From Paraglomus occultum (Eukaryota; Glomeromycota; Glomeromycetes; Paraglomerales; Paraglomeraceae): 31,195 bases of DNA. Below are positions 30,900 to 31,195 of this stretch, piece by piece. The notes beneath the pieces are model-generated. The model had not been told where the DNA came from. It searched no databases and worked only from the letters and a program-made list of their open reading frames with translations. Location of the stretch: NCBI GenBank assembly GCA_910592205.1, contig CAJVPJ010000275.1:1-31195 (forward strand), given 5' to 3'. The position numbers and the translations under genes are program-made. Within the stretch, counting starts at the first letter, position 1. The number at the start of each line of letters is the position of its first letter.

Positions 30900-31195
30900 T
30901 CAACATGTAACCGTACCTGCAGCTGATTCCAAATCATGACTATTTCTCGGTTTAGGCAAAGCTCCAGTAGGCAAGAGTGTGCTGGAATATTTACTCTTTT
31001 TCTCGAGACGTGATAACGGCTTTACATCATTATGATAAACGGTATTCCACTCATTGCCAAATACAAAATTGTCATCTTCAAACATATTGTAAATATCATG
31101 CCAAAGTGTCCCTGCATCTGGACGCTTATCAGGATCAGCATCACAACACCGCTCGGCAAGTTTCTTGTATTCCTCTGGCGCAGAATCAGGCATCG
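30900..31195 (-). CDS. Protein kinase, TKL-like, C-terminal part (runs off right edge)
   Basis: The minus frame is open to the window edge and ends TGA at 30900-30902. DSAPEEYKKLAERCCDADPD followed by KRPDAGTLWHDI is the last conserved block of the kinase fold: the Cys/Trp region and the invariant Arg of subdomain XI in C-x-x-DPxxRP. The tail, KYSSTLLPTGALPKPRNSHD, is of the type that follows the kinase domain in the large expanded kinase families of Glomeromycotina. The ATP-binding and catalytic loops lie outside the window, so activity cannot be judged. The second position of the usual RCWxxDP is Cys, not Trp. Confidence 0.75.
   Translation of the reverse strand, partial: MPDSAPEEYKKLAERCCDADPDKRPDAGTLWHDIYNMFEDDNFVFGNEWNTVYHNDVKPLSRLEKKSKYSSTLLPTGALPKPRNSHDLESAAGTVTC

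Overview
The window is nuclear DNA of a fungus, most likely an arbuscular mycorrhizal fungus (Glomeromycotina; Rhizophagus-like or a close relative). Three things point there: AT-rich DNA with short GT-AG introns of about 55-180 nt; fungal housekeeping genes (a Rho3-type GTPase, an Iml2/TTC39-type TPR protein, an ING-type PHD protein, a TKL-like kinase tail); and a dense load of the repeat families I associate with these genomes (UL9-like origin-binding proteins, integrases joined to treble-clef/nuclease domains, retropepsin fragments, Tc1-like transposases, an amplified AAA-type ATPase family). The genus is inferred from protein style; no database was searched.

Layout. 1-7000 is dominated by mobile or virus-like material. 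It holds a coiled-coil retroelement-type frame on the minus strand, a DDE integrase with a treble-clef/endonuclease extension (911-2620), a packaging-type ATPase (about 2675-3409), a broken P-loop ATPase gene with introns (3904-5347), a short minus-strand exon (5541-5858) and a broken UL9-like helicase (about 5830-6990). The 6990-9290 stretch has no clear gene, only a weak tRNA-Arg-like remnant. 9293-10904 is a clean two-exon ING/PHD gene. 10905-18550 is again repeat territory: a second, more decayed UL9-like fragment, a palindromic-motif array, a small terminal-inverted-repeat cluster, an HTH-like frame, a gag/zinc-knuckle/retropepsin fragment, a 207-bp tandem duplication, a LINE endonuclease remnant and two decayed genes of unknown family.

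18550-20600 is mostly empty. 20602-21629 is an intact five-exon RHO3-like gene. 23115-27212 (minus) is an intact nine-exon Iml2/TTC39-like gene of 1091 codons plus stop; every splice phase closes. 27411-27710 is a truncated Tc1-like transposase. 28406-29929 (minus) is an intact two-exon membrane protein with an acidic disordered tail. The window ends inside the C-terminus of a protein kinase (30900-31195, minus).

The most interesting part is 911-3409. An integrase, a nuclease-like extension and an A32/FtsK-HerA-like packaging ATPase lie in tandem on one strand, each interrupted by a single in-frame stop. This resembles the core of a Maverick/Polinton-like or virus-derived element, and a replication-type helicase lies 2.4 kb further on. 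All of these copies carry lesions, so in this window the system is a fossil; intact relatives would have to be sought elsewhere in the genome.
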